From positions 112,958 to 176,957 of the forward strand of contig JADJPF010000010.1 in the NCBI GenBank assembly GCA_016713405.1: a stretch of DNA of 64,000 nucleotides. Direction: 5' to 3'. The position numbers and the translations under genes were made by a program. Position 1 is the first letter of the stretch. Each line of letters begins with the position of its first letter. This stretch comes from Blastocatellia bacterium. GTDB lineage: Bacteria; Acidobacteriota; Blastocatellia; Chloracidobacteriales; JADJPF01. The notes beneath the pieces were generated by a model. That model saw only the letters and a program-made list of their open reading frames with translations, had not been told where the DNA came from and ran no database searches. Below, one piece after another: positions 28,313 through 38,240 of the stretch.

Positions 28313-29197
28313 ATGACATTGATTCCAGCAAATATTGTAAAAGAGTTTTTAGAATTTTTAACTAAAGAACAAAATTTATCTACTCAAAAAATTGATGACT
28401 ACCAAATAGATTTAACTAGCTTAGAGGAGTTTGCACAAACAAAAAATAAATCTCTTCTAACTTTAGATAAAAAAGAAGTAGCTCAATATTTAAGACAAAT
28501 ACAAAAAAATAATACTAGTAAAGCTGTTAGTGTTTTAAGTGTAGTAAGTTTATTTTATCAATTTTTAACAAATAAAAATTATTTGCATCATAACCCAACA
28601 ATTAATTTAGAGTTGCCTAAAGCTTGGCAAACTATGCCAAAATTCCTTAATAAAGATGAAATAGACAAGCTTTTTTCTATTGCAGATCCACTTGCTGATG
28701 ATGGAATTAGAGATTTAGCAATGCTAAATTTGCTTTATGTGACAGGAATTAGAGTTTCTGAATTAATTTTAATTAAATTAACAGATATTAATTTATCAAA
28801 TAACACTTTAACTTATTTAGGAAGAAACAATAATTCAAAAGATATTGTTTTAGATAACAAAGTGATTGAAATTTTGTCTAAATATTTAGTTGCTAGACAA
28901 AGGCTTTTAAGAGAAAAACATTCTGATTTGCTTTTTATTAATAATTATGGCGATGAAGTGACTAGACAACAGTTTTGGAGAATAATTGTTAATTATGGAG
29001 AAAAAGCTGGCTTAGGTCATATTACCCCTCATATGTTACGTCATACTTTTGCGACACATCTACTTGAACATGGGGCAGATAACACGTCTATAGAAATGTT
29101 AGAACAAGAAGAAAAAGCAAAAGCAGCAGATATTAACTATGTTGCAAATGAAAGAATTAAGTCCATTTATGAAAAGTTTCATCCACGTTCAAGATAG
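28313..29197 (+). CDS. Xer-like tyrosine recombinase with altered catalytic residues
   Basis: This 294-residue protein has XerC/D architecture: an N-terminal SAM-like core-binding domain (about 8-100, IVKEFLEFLTKEQNLS, and NPTINLELPK) and a C-terminal catalytic domain. Catalytic Arg I (VTGIRVSEL, R147), HxxR (HMLRHTFATHLLEHGAD, H240 and R243) and a candidate Tyr (INYVANERIK, Y276) are seen. The final FHPRSR motif is intact. However, the usual GKG hairpin lysine is Arg (YLGRNNN), and the LLGHAxxxTT segment with the second His is replaced by MLEQEEKAKA. The reading frame is unbroken here, so this is real divergence. It may act on structure rather than catalyse strand exchange, or use other residues. 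A parS-like site lies in its leader. Confidence 0.8.
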   Translation: MTLIPANIVKEFLEFLTKEQNLSTQKIDDYQIDLTSLEEFAQTKNKSLLTLDKKEVAQYLRQIQKNNTSKAVSVLSVVSLFYQFLTNKNYLHHNPTINLELPKAWQTMPKFLNKDEIDKLFSIADPLADDGIRDLAMLNLLYVTGIRVSELILIKLTDINLSNNTLTYLGRNNNSKDIVLDNKVIEILSKYLVARQRLLREKHSDLLFINNYGDEVTRQQFWRIIVNYGEKAGLGHITPHMLRHTFATHLLEHGADNTSIEMLEQEEKAKAADINYVANERIKSIYEKFHPRSR

Positions 29198-29367
29198 CTA
29201 TAAATTAAAAATTCTATAACAAATTGGCATAATAAATATAAGCTAGAACAATTTCTTATTCCTCTCATAGTTTTTAATCTTATAAGCTAAAATGGCTTTT
29301 ACTAAACTACATTCCTATTAGCCTTTAAGCTTAGTTTTATTGTTTAGTAAGTCAAGAGAGTTTTATA

Positions 29368-30423
29368 ATGACAACCAATTTTGTAGAAGAAGGCAAAAGC
29401 GAAGATAAGAAGATGCAAGAAAATATTATTAAAGCTGTTAAGTTTTTGTTTGGGTTAGGGTTATTGGTTTTTGTTATTCATTGGACAGGACTAGATTCTA
29501 AGGAAGCCCTTAATAAAATATTATCGGCAAATCGCTACTATCTACTTATATCATTTACTTTTGTCTTTATAGCCCAAATTTTTGGGATCAAACGTTGGCA
29601 GATTTTATCAAGTTCTTTAGGTATTAATATTGTATTTCCATATTTTTTTAAGCTACATTTTTTAGGGATGTTTTGTAATAATTTGCTTCCTTCAATGGGT
29701 GGGGATGTTGTTAAAGCCTTTTATTTAGCTAAACAAGGTCAAAAAAAGCATGAATCTTTGTTATCTGTAGTTTTAGATAGATATGTTGGTTTATTGGTTA
29801 TGCTATTTATGGCTTCTTTAGCCGCACTTTCGCTTCCATCAGATGATTTCAATAGAAACTTAAAGTTTGCAACCTGGGGGATTTTGCTAGCATTTATTAG
29901 CGGTGGAATAGTAACACTGTTTTTTTCTGAGTTAGTCGCAAAGCTTCTACAAAAATATCACACCATTTTAGAGAAATATAAAAAAGAACATTGGCCTGCT
30001 AAAATTCGGGAATTAAGCCAATTAACAAAAGATTTTGTAAAAAACTACTATACTTTTGGTAGTTCGCTACTACTTTCGGTTGTCTCTCAATGTTTTGCTA
30101 TTTTAGCTGTTCAACAACTTTCTTTGTCTGTTGGGGCTAATGTGTCTGCTGGTACTGTATTTGTTGTTGTTCCTATAGTTTTACTTGTTAGCGCGCTTCC
30201 AATTTCTCCAGGCGGTCTTGGAACTAGAGAAGTAGCTTTTGTTTATTTGCTTACCAATGTTTATACGGCTGAAGGAATAGACAAAGATTTTGCTAAAAGT
30301 GCTGCTGCTTTAGTCGCTTTTTTATGGTTAGCGATAAATATATTGATTAGTTTACCTGGAGCAATAAGCTATTTCACTATAGGCAATGATATTGATAAAG
30401 TTAATAAAGAAGAATTAAGGTAA
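29368..30423 (+). CDS. Lysylphosphatidylglycerol synthase-like transmembrane (flippase-type) protein
   Basis: This 351-residue polytopic membrane protein is of the UPF0104/LPG_synthase_TM family (YbhN/AglD type). About eight hydrophobic helices are visible. The motif LHFLGMFCNNLLPSMGGDVVKAFYLA and the later PISPGGLGTREVAFVYLL are the family signatures. Such proteins are associated with flipping or transfer of lipid-linked substrates; this one lacks the soluble aminoacyl-transferase domain of MprF. The N-terminal 30 residues are cytosolic and charged. It stands alone between the Xer gene and a 400-base gap. Confidence 0.8.
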   Translation: MTTNFVEEGKSEDKKMQENIIKAVKFLFGLGLLVFVIHWTGLDSKEALNKILSANRYYLLISFTFVFIAQIFGIKRWQILSSSLGINIVFPYFFKLHFLGMFCNNLLPSMGGDVVKAFYLAKQGQKKHESLLSVVLDRYVGLLVMLFMASLAALSLPSDDFNRNLKFATWGILLAFISGGIVTLFFSELVAKLLQKYHTILEKYKKEHWPAKIRELSQLTKDFVKNYYTFGSSLLLSVVSQCFAILAVQQLSLSVGANVSAGTVFVVVPIVLLVSALPISPGGLGTREVAFVYLLTNVYTAEGIDKDFAKSAAALVAFLWLAINILISLPGAISYFTIGNDIDKVNKEELR

Positions 30424-30827
30424 ACTTCTAAATAAAGCAATAAGTTAAAGTAAAATTTCTACTAAATTAGTTTAATTAATCTCACTCAATTATATCTAAA
30501 ACAACAGCTTATATCTTACTGCTTACATTAACAAAATTTTCTCTTTTCTTTAAAATAAATAAAACTTTAAAATTTATTCTATAGCTATTTTACCAGCGTT
30601 ATAGTATTATCACGTCCTAATAAATTAACTTATTTTAGCTAGCTTAAAATTATTAATAAAAAGCATTAATAACAATATTAAAACCAAAAATTTCTTATTT
30701 TAGGAGAAATCTGGAAAAAGTTTGACGGGTTTTATAATGTTTTAGCATTTATATGTAAATAGAAACTTAGAGTTTTAACCCCAAAATACTAAATAAATAA
30801 AAATAGTTTACAAGGAGAAGCTAGCTT
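30424..30827. other. Intergenic region upstream of the S41 peptidase gene
   Basis: An AT-rich 404-base gap. It carries a TTGACG at 30722 and a TATAAT at 30733, which are too close together to be one promoter's boxes. AAGGAG lies just before the ATG at 30828. I see no RNA gene or conserved structure. Confidence 0.45.
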
Positions 30828-32156
30828 ATGTCTAAAAAGTTTTCTGCTAAGTGGTTAAATTTATGTTTTGCTATTTTATTAACTTTAGGGTTATTTCAAG
30901 TTGTTAATGCTCAGCAACTTGGCCCATATGATAAAGAACGTGGCGTAACAATGCTAAAAATTCTCAAAGATGAGATTAAAAAAAATTACTATGATCCTAA
31001 TTTTCATAATATCAATTTAGATGTTAGATTTAAGGAAGCAGAAGAAAAAGTAAAACAAGCTACTTCTTTTGGGCAAATTGTTGGAATTGTGGCTCAAGTC
31101 CTACTAGATTTTAATGATTCCCACACTTTTTTTATCCCACCTAGTAGAAGTATAGATGTAGATTATGGTTGGAAAATGTTAGTTGTAGGGGATAAATGTT
31201 TTGTTAATTCTGTGCGTCCTGGAAGCGATGCTGAAACAAAAGGGCTAAAAGCAGGGGATCAAATACAAGCTATTAATGGTTATCCAGTTACTAGACAAAC
31301 TATGTGGAAGATTAGATATCTTTTTAATACTCTACGACCTCAGCCGGGGCTGAAATTAAGTTTACTTGATCTTGAAGGAAAGAGCCGAGATTTAGAAATC
31401 ATGGCTAAAGTAACCCAAAATAAACAGAGACTTGATTTAGTCGATGATGAAAGTGCAGATATTTATGATTTGATTCGTCAAGGTGAAAATGATCGCTACT
31501 TAAACCGGCATGTTTATTATGATGATAAAGATGTTTTTGTTTGGAAAATGCCTGAATTTAACATGCCTGAAGAGCAAGTTGACGATATGATGAATAAAAT
31601 TAAGAAAAGTAAGTCTTTAATCTTAGATTTAAGAGGAAATCCTGGTGGATATGAAGTAATGTTACTAAGATTAATCGGACATTGTTTTGACCATGATGTT
31701 AAAGTAGGAACTATACAACGGCGTAAAGAAACCAAACCAATTGTTGCTAAAACTAGAGGAAAAAACACTTTTAAGGGCGATATTGTTGTTTTAATTGACT
31801 CTGATTCTGGATCAGCAGCAGAAGTTTTTGCTAAAGTCCTACAACTAGAAAAAAGAGGAAAAGTTGTAGGTGATTTAAGTTCTGGTTCTGTTATGAGAAG
31901 TAGAAGCAAGAATTTTCAATTAGGTATGGATGTAGTAGTTTTTTATGGTGCTAGCATTACGGATGCTGACTTAATTATGGCTGATGGTAAGAGCTTAGAA
32001 CATATTGGAGTAACACCAGATGAAATTATACTACCAACAGCCAAAGATATAGCTAGTTCTTGTGATCCTGCTTTTGTAAAGGCTGCTGATTTATTAGGAA
32101 TAGAAATTTCTGCTCAAAAAGCAGGCAAACTATTTCCTATTGAGTGGAAAAAATAA
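30828..32156 (+). CDS. S41 family carboxyl-terminal processing peptidase
   Basis: The 442-residue protein has a signal peptide (FAILLTLGLFQVVNAQ). An N-terminal helical domain (about 30-105) is followed by a PDZ domain (about 115-195; VNSVRPGSDAETKGLKAGDQIQAING) and an S41 protease core (about 230-400). Core landmarks are LILDLRGNPGGYE and DSDSGSAAEVFAKVLQ, which holds the catalytic Ser, with a Lys expected in KRGKVVGD. These periplasmic serine proteases trim or degrade exported proteins. A strong Shine-Dalgarno (AAGGAG) precedes the start, and a terminator follows, so it is a single-gene unit. Confidence 0.88.
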   Translation: MSKKFSAKWLNLCFAILLTLGLFQVVNAQQLGPYDKERGVTMLKILKDEIKKNYYDPNFHNINLDVRFKEAEEKVKQATSFGQIVGIVAQVLLDFNDSHTFFIPPSRSIDVDYGWKMLVVGDKCFVNSVRPGSDAETKGLKAGDQIQAINGYPVTRQTMWKIRYLFNTLRPQPGLKLSLLDLEGKSRDLEIMAKVTQNKQRLDLVDDESADIYDLIRQGENDRYLNRHVYYDDKDVFVWKMPEFNMPEEQVDDMMNKIKKSKSLILDLRGNPGGYEVMLLRLIGHCFDHDVKVGTIQRRKETKPIVAKTRGKNTFKGDIVVLIDSDSGSAAEVFAKVLQLEKRGKVVGDLSSGSVMRSRSKNFQLGMDVVVFYGASITDADLIMADGKSLEHIGVTPDEIILPTAKDIASSCDPAFVKAADLLGIEISAQKAGKLFPIEWKK

Positions 32157-32180
32157 ATTTTAATAAATAAAATGCTTTTT

Positions 32181-32228
32181 ACTATAGCACTATGTTCTAT
32201 CACTAGAATATGGTGCTATAGTTTTTTA
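32181..32228 (+). terminator. Rho-independent terminator after the S41 peptidase gene
   Basis: An 18-base stem (ACTATAGCACTATGTTCT with AGAATATGGTGCTATAGT, two G-U pairs) with a 6-base loop is followed directly by TTTTTT. It begins 25 bases after the stop. Confidence 0.85.
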
Positions 32229-32350
32229 TGATTTTAACTACTTTAATAAACCTATATTTTTCTATATTATAGGAAACAAAATAATTATAAATCTTTATGT
32301 TAAAGTAATAACTATAACTACATTTATACCTACAGCTATAGTAATCATTT

Positions 32351-33616
32351 ATGTGTGATACTCAAATAATTAGAAAAAATAATACTGTTTTTTTTGCTAA
32401 AAATAGTGATCGTGAACCAACGGAAATGCAATTAGTTGTACGTATTCCGCCAATAGAAAATAGTACAACTCCTAATTTAAGAACAACTTATTTAAGTATC
32501 CCAGAAACAAAAAAGCGTTTTGGAGTTATTTTAAGCAAGCCTTTTTGGACTTGGGGAGCAGAAATGGGAGTTAATGATCAAGGGCTTGTAATTGGCAACC
32601 AAGCAGTATTTACTAAAGTTCATGACAAGACAAATGGGTTAATAGGAATGGATTTAGTAAGACTTGCCCTAGAACGTGCTGCCACCGTGGAAGAAGCATT
32701 ATTTGTTATTACTGAGCATTTAGAAAAATATGGTCAAGGTGGTATTTGTGGCTATCAAGACAAAAGCTTTTCCTATGATAATAGTTTTATAATTGCTGAT
32801 AATAAAAATGCTTGGGTGTTAGAAACAGCTAACCGCCATTGGGTAGCAAAAAAAGTAGATAAATTTGCTGCTATTTCTAATTGTATTACTATTGAGAGTG
32901 ATTTTGACCGTCAATCTAAAGGTTTACAGGATTTTGCTAAAAAACAAGGTTTATATAAAACAGGAGAATTTAATTTTGCTAAAACCTTTAGTACTTGGTT
33001 TTTAACCTATTTTAGCGGTTCCAAACAACGCTTAAATACTAGTTATTGCACTTTATCAAATCTGCTAAATCAAACTTCTATTTCTGTCATTGACTTATTT
33101 AATGGGCTACGTACACACTCTCAAACAGGTAATAGCCATTTTCAGCGTAGCAATAAAGACGTTTGTATGCATGCTTGTGGTTATGTTCGTCGTGGTCAAA
33201 CCTGTGGTTCTTTGGTAGCTAATATTACTAATCAACAGTATTTTTTTACTGGTACATCTGCACCTTGTTTATCTGTTTTTAAGCCAGTAAACTTTGATTA
33301 CACAAAAGATTTTGGAGTTTTAAGTTTAGAAAAAGATTGGCTAGTACCAACACTATGGCAAAAACATGAATCTATTCACAGGTATTTTCTGTTTAATGAT
33401 GAAAAACGTGACGAATTTCTGCAAACTCGTAATCAGGTAGAAAAACAGATGTTAGAAAATAATAAAAATGCAAATGATTTAGTTATTGAGTGGCAAGATA
33501 AATGGTATAAATATGTTAGAAATAAGCCTTTAGTTTACCCAAAATCTTTTTATGGTCTTTTTTGGAAAAACAAAACTAATTTTTTGGAAAACAATATAAA
33601 ACATGCTGTTTATTAA
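32351..33616 (+). CDS. Secernin/C69-like Ntn-hydrolase
   Basis: The 421-residue protein begins MCDTQIIRKNNTVFFAKNSDREPTE. In this family Cys2 becomes the N-terminal nucleophile after Met removal, and the NSDR motif is characteristic of secernins and C69 dipeptidases. Other landmarks are FWTWGAEMGVNDQGLVIGN, GGICGYQDKSF and DLFNGLRTHSQTGN, followed by CMHACGYVRRGQTCGSLV. Predicted activity is amide or peptide bond hydrolysis; substrate unknown. It has no signal peptide. Its end overlaps the start of the propeller/NTPase gene by 14 bases, so the two are cotranscribed and coupled. Confidence 0.8.
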   Translation: MCDTQIIRKNNTVFFAKNSDREPTEMQLVVRIPPIENSTTPNLRTTYLSIPETKKRFGVILSKPFWTWGAEMGVNDQGLVIGNQAVFTKVHDKTNGLIGMDLVRLALERAATVEEALFVITEHLEKYGQGGICGYQDKSFSYDNSFIIADNKNAWVLETANRHWVAKKVDKFAAISNCITIESDFDRQSKGLQDFAKKQGLYKTGEFNFAKTFSTWFLTYFSGSKQRLNTSYCTLSNLLNQTSISVIDLFNGLRTHSQTGNSHFQRSNKDVCMHACGYVRRGQTCGSLVANITNQQYFFTGTSAPCLSVFKPVNFDYTKDFGVLSLEKDWLVPTLWQKHESIHRYFLFNDEKRDEFLQTRNQVEKQMLENNKNANDLVIEWQDKWYKYVRNKPLVYPKSFYGLFWKNKTNFLENNIKHAVY

Positions 33617-36600
33617 ACTATCTAATAATAATTATTTACAACCTAAACTTAAAAATTTACTAAAGCTATTTTTGTTTCTAACACTCTTTTTTTCTCTAAC
33701 TAATTTTCTATTTAGTATAGTAATTTTACCTGTTAATGCTAATAGACTAACCTTGTTTCAAACAGGAACAATCCTACAAGGCAAAGTTGTTAACGAAAAT
33801 GAACAACCTCAAGCAGGCGCAACAGTTTATATTTCTTTAGATGGTGCAACAGTTCAAACTTTATTAACTAATTCTGAAGGTGCTTTTACAGTTAATCTTT
33901 CCAAAATTGGACAATATAGCGTTACTGTTAGCTTAGATGGATTTCGTACCCAAACGGAAATTGTTCCAGTCAATAAAGAAGAATCTTTTTCTTATATATT
34001 TAAGCTAGTTCCAAGCTCTTTACATGTCTTAGTTTTAGATAACTTACAAGAAAGATTGTCTGATGCTACTGTCACCTTAAAAAGTCAAGATGGAACATTA
34101 AAACGTGCTATTGAATCTCCAAAAGGTGATTATTATTTTGGCCGTCTTCAAACAGGAATTTATCAATTAACAGTCTTAATGCCTGGATTTGAAATTATTG
34201 TAGATGAAAGTGTTTATGTTGCATCGGATAATAAAACAATTTTACGTACTGTAGTTCTGCCTAGAGCCTCAGCTATTCCAATTGGTGACAAAATAAAGGA
34301 GCGTTTTACAACTCCACTTCTACCTTCCAATATAGTCCAAAGCATTTGGCAAGACCATTTAACAGGAGTTATTTGGTTAGGTACTAATCAGGGAATATTT
34401 AAGCTAAATAGCGAACAAATACGAGTGTCTGATAATCAAGAATTGCAGTTATCCCCTTTAGCTAATGAAGATATAAGGACTATTTTTCAAGGTCGTAATG
34501 GAATTTTATGGATTGCTACAACTAAAGGTTTAAGAAAAAAACTTCCTTCAAGTAATAAAATTGAACCAACAACTATCTTAAATGGGCGTGTTGTTAATGT
34601 AATTATAGAAGATCGTGTAGGTGCTTTATGGTTTGCTACTGAGCAAGGGTTAGTGAAATATTTTAATAACTCTATTAGTGAGTATACTGTTAAAGATGGG
34701 CTGCCAAATGATAAAATTAATAGTATAACTATTGATAAAAAAACAGATATTGTCTGGGTTGCGACTGATAATGGAGTAGTAAAAATTGAACAAGGTAAAG
34801 TAAAACCACTAATAATTGATAATAATATTATGGATTTAGCTACCCAAGCTATTTTAATTGATAGCCGCTTTACTATTTGGTTTTTAACTTCTGTAGGGTT
34901 AAAAAAATTATCAGGCGAAAGTTTTTTGACTATAGAAAAGGCTGAACTCACTCAACCACTTAAATCTATAGTAGAAGACCGTGTAGGTAATTTATGGATT
35001 AGCACTATTGATAAAAAAGTCTATGTTTATGATTTACAACGAGATGAAGTTGATGATCAATTAACAACAGATAAAGTAAATGCCTTGCTTTCAGACCAAG
35101 AAGGAAATCTTTGGTTTGCAACAGAAAATGGTGTTGTAAAACAAGATTTTTATAGCTTTGTTAGTTTTAATACTAGTCGCGGATTACTAGAAAATAATAT
35201 TTATTGTTTATTACCAGATATTAACCAAATAGGGGCTTTATGGGTTGGTAGTGGTGCAGGATTAATTTATTTTAATGGGGTTAGCTTTAAGCGTATTAAT
35301 GAAATTCCTACTAATGTTATTGTTTACCATATTTTACAGCAAAAAAATGGAGTTTTATGGTTTGCAACTTCTAATGGTTTATACCGAAAACAAGCTACTA
35401 GATGGACTCGTCTAGGTATAGAACAAGGTTTAGCTAGTAGTGATATTCGTTATCTGTGTGAAGATGTTCAAGATAATACCTTATGGGTAGCTACTAAAAA
35501 TGGAGTTTCACATTTTGACACCGAACTAGCAGAAAAAGTTTATCCTGCTGCGGTTGTTCCAGAAGCCTTAAAGATTACTGCAGAAGTACGGCAAATTTTC
35601 CAACAGAATAATAGAATGCTTTGGTTTGCTACCGATCGTGGTGTATATCGTTATGATCCAACAACTTATGATTTAACTGTAATTGGGCAAAACGATTCTT
35701 TAGAAAGCATTGATGTACGTTGGATTACTGAGGGCCCAAGCCAAGATATTTTATGGTTTGCAACTGCTAAAGGTATAGAAGTATTTAAAGAGCAAAAAAT
35801 TGTTCCTTTAGGACAATTTTTAAGCCTTAACGAAGATGTACAGTGTATTTTTATGGATCGAGACAAAATGTTTTGGCTTGGTCTATCTGATGGTAAGGTA
35901 AAAAATTTTTTAGTCCTACTAATATTTCTATTCCTCCTTTAATTAATACTTATACTCGTGAGCAACATGGAGTGGTTGGAAATAAAATACGTGTTATTAC
36001 TCAAGACAACACTGGTGCTATTTGGTTTGCAAGTGATTTAGGACTCACTAGACATCTTCCTAGCTCAGCTATTCCTAATGTTGAATGTCAGCTTGAAGTT
36101 AATGGTGCTACAGTAACTAATAATGATATTGCTTCAGGTCAACATAACATCAAATTCCGATTGATTGGCACTAGTTCACTAGGCGAAATTTCTTTTATTT
36201 ATAGAATAATTATTAACAATCAAGCTAAAGATTATCGTTTAGTAGCAAAACAATCTGTTAATGAAGCTTTATTTAATGATTTACCTGCTGGAGAACATAC
36301 TTTTGAAGTTTTTGCTATTAATAGAGATCTCTATGGCACTAATGCTTTACCAGTTAAAGTAACCATTCGTATTGACCTCCCATTTTGGAAAAAAAGTTGG
36401 TTTTATATATTAATAGGATTAACTTTTTCTTTTGCTTCAGGAGCAATATTTTTAATTCGACAACATCAGAACCGGGAATATGTGCTACCAGCAAGTTTAT
36501 CAAGTTTTGTTCCTATTGAACCTAACCCTTATATTGTTGGAAATCCAATACGTAGTCCAGCTATGTTTTTTGGGCGAGAAGATGATTTTAACTATTTGAA

Positions 36601-37702
36601 AATTAAGTTAGAAGGCGCGGCACAAGGTGGAATAGTTTTGGTTTTATGTGGTGAAAGACGCGCTGGCAAAAGCTCTATTCTTTACCAGGTCTTAAATGGC
36701 CGACTAGGAGAAAGTTTTATACCTGTTTTTATTGATTTACAAGAAATGGTTGTTTCAAATGAACATGAATTTTTTGGCCGTATTGCTAGACTTATTGGCG
36801 AAGCCGTTGCACAAGCAGATGACCCTAGCTTTTTAGAGCAGAATTTTAGCACTAAAGAAATACATAATTTTCGTTTTTCAGACCCAACTAAAAATGCTTA
36901 TCACTTATTTTTAGATTTTTTAGATAAAATTCTTTTAGAAATAGGTGAGCGTCGCTTAATTTTGTTAATGGATGAATATGAGCTATTAGAAACCAAGGTA
37001 GAAGATAAGAAATTAAGTAAAGAGATTTTTACTTTTTTTGCTAGCTTAATTGATAATCATGACCGGCTTTCTTTTGTCTTTACTGGCTCACGACGGCTAG
37101 AGGAAAGAGAAAGAAAATATTGGAGGGAATTTTTACGACATTCTTTATTCCGTAAAGTTACTTTCTTAAGTGAACGGGATAGCAAACGCTTAATTTCTGA
37201 ACCTGTAAAAGATAAAATAGTTTTTGGCCGTGGTGTTCAAGATGCTATTTATCGGCTAACTTCAGGTCAACCTTTTTATACACAATATATTTGCCAATCA
37301 ATAGTTGATTATCTAAATGAAGCAAAACGAAATTATTTATTAAAATCTGACCTTAGCCAAGTTATTGATGAAATTGTAGATAATCCTTTGCCTCAAATGA
37401 TTTATTTTTGGGATGGCTTTAGCGATGATGAAAAATTAGTGATGTCTTTACTTGCAGAAGTTTTAACATTTGATAATGATTCAGCTACAGCTAGTAAAAT
37501 TACTCAAGCTATTCAAAAAGAAAATTATCCTGTTAGACTTTCATCTGATACAATTCGGTTAACTTTAGAAGAATTAGCTAGGGTAGATGTACTTAAAAAA
37601 ATAGGAGATGAAGCTTTTTATTTTCGTATAGATTTACTTCGGCTTTGGATTAAGAAAAGTCATAGCATTTGGCGCGTTGTTCGTGAAGTGCGAACTTTAT
37701 AA
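33603..37702 (+). CDS. Transmembrane sensor: CarbReg domains, propeller, Y_Y_Y domain and cytosolic NTPase (one frame break)
   Basis: An N-terminal hydrophobic segment (about residues 18-45) is followed by two carboxypeptidase-regulatory-like domains (about 55-225; GKVVNENEQPQAGATVYISL). A Reg_prop-type propeller (about 240-800) has many blades such as GVIWLGTNQGIFKL and GALWFATEQGLVKY. A Y_Y_Y-type domain (about 815-915) leads to one transmembrane helix near WFYILIGLTFSFASGAIFLI, then a cytosolic AAA/STAND-like NTPase (about 980-1360) with Walker A GERRAGKSSIL and Walker B RLILLMDEYELLE. The frame breaks in AAAAATTTTT at 35901-35910; one added base restores FFSPTNISIPPLINTYTREQ and a chain of about 1,366 residues. 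In hybrid two-component proteins a histidine kinase takes the NTPase position. Ligand unknown. Confidence 0.8.
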
Positions 37703-37749
37703 ATAGTTATTACTAAACTAAATAAGTTAATATTTTCTTAATATCTTAA

Positions 37750-37954
37750 GTCACGCGCGTGACGAAATAATTATAGCTTAGGTCATAAGACCTAGGTACA
37801 GTGATTATACATAATTAAAGTCGCGCAGCGACGGTATAATAAATATAACAAATTCAACAAATTAATTATGTCGTCACTACGTGACTCTATAAATATTTCA
37901 TTATCATACGTAGGGTTGAAACCCTACGCTACAAATATGTCGCCCCGTTGGGGC
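37750..37954. repeat. Cluster of six short palindromes (REP/BIME-like)
   Basis: Within 205 bases lie six hairpins: GTCACGCGCGTGAC (37750-37763), TAGGTC-ATAA-GACCTA (37779-37794), GTCGC-GCA-GCGAC (37820-37832), GTCAC-TAC-GTGAC (37873-37885), CGTAGGGT-TGAA-ACCCTACG (37909-37928) and GCCCC-GTT-GGGGC (37942-37954). Several share GTCNC/GNGAC heads. The stretch is richer in GC than the surrounding gap. The pattern resembles REP/RAYT-type intergenic repeats. It fills the 316-base gap between the two NTPase genes and contains no gene. Confidence 0.65.
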
Positions 37955-38018
37955 TTTAAGAGATAAAACATTAGAAAATTTTGTTTACAATGTAGTTATT
38001 TAGAAAGTTATAAAAGAT

Positions 38019-38240
38019 ATGGTAAAACGCTGGACTTCTCATACTATGACATCAGAAAATTTTCTTGAAATTCATGAAAAATATATTTGTTATGGTGTAG
38101 AAAGCCTGGACGATGAACAAGCTTTTAATAGAAAATGCTTAATTGCTAATTTTATAAATAGTGAAGCTTGTTATTGGGTTAAAGTTAATCTTAGTCAACA
38201 TTATGGGGAAATAGAGCAAACCATTAGAAAATTATTATGA
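38019..38240 (+). CDS. Small protein coupled to the NTPase-kinase
   Basis: This 73-residue protein is not recognised. It is predicted soluble and mostly helical, with a Cys/Tyr-containing segment (EIHEKYICYGVESLDDEQAF), an SEACYWVKVNLSQHYGE segment and a basic N-terminus. Its stop overlaps the start of the NTPase-kinase gene by 4 bases (ATGA), the classical arrangement for translational coupling. Small adaptor or regulatory subunits often sit in this position next to STAND NTPases, but that role is inference only. Confidence 0.6.
   Translation: MVKRWTSHTMTSENFLEIHEKYICYGVESLDDEQAFNRKCLIANFINSEACYWVKVNLSQHYGEIEQTIRKLL

Noticed and set aside
37909..37928. CGTAGGGT-TGAA-ACCCTACG as a CRISPR repeat
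   Set aside because: It occurs once; the neighbouring palindromes differ in sequence and spacing, so there is no repeat-spacer array.
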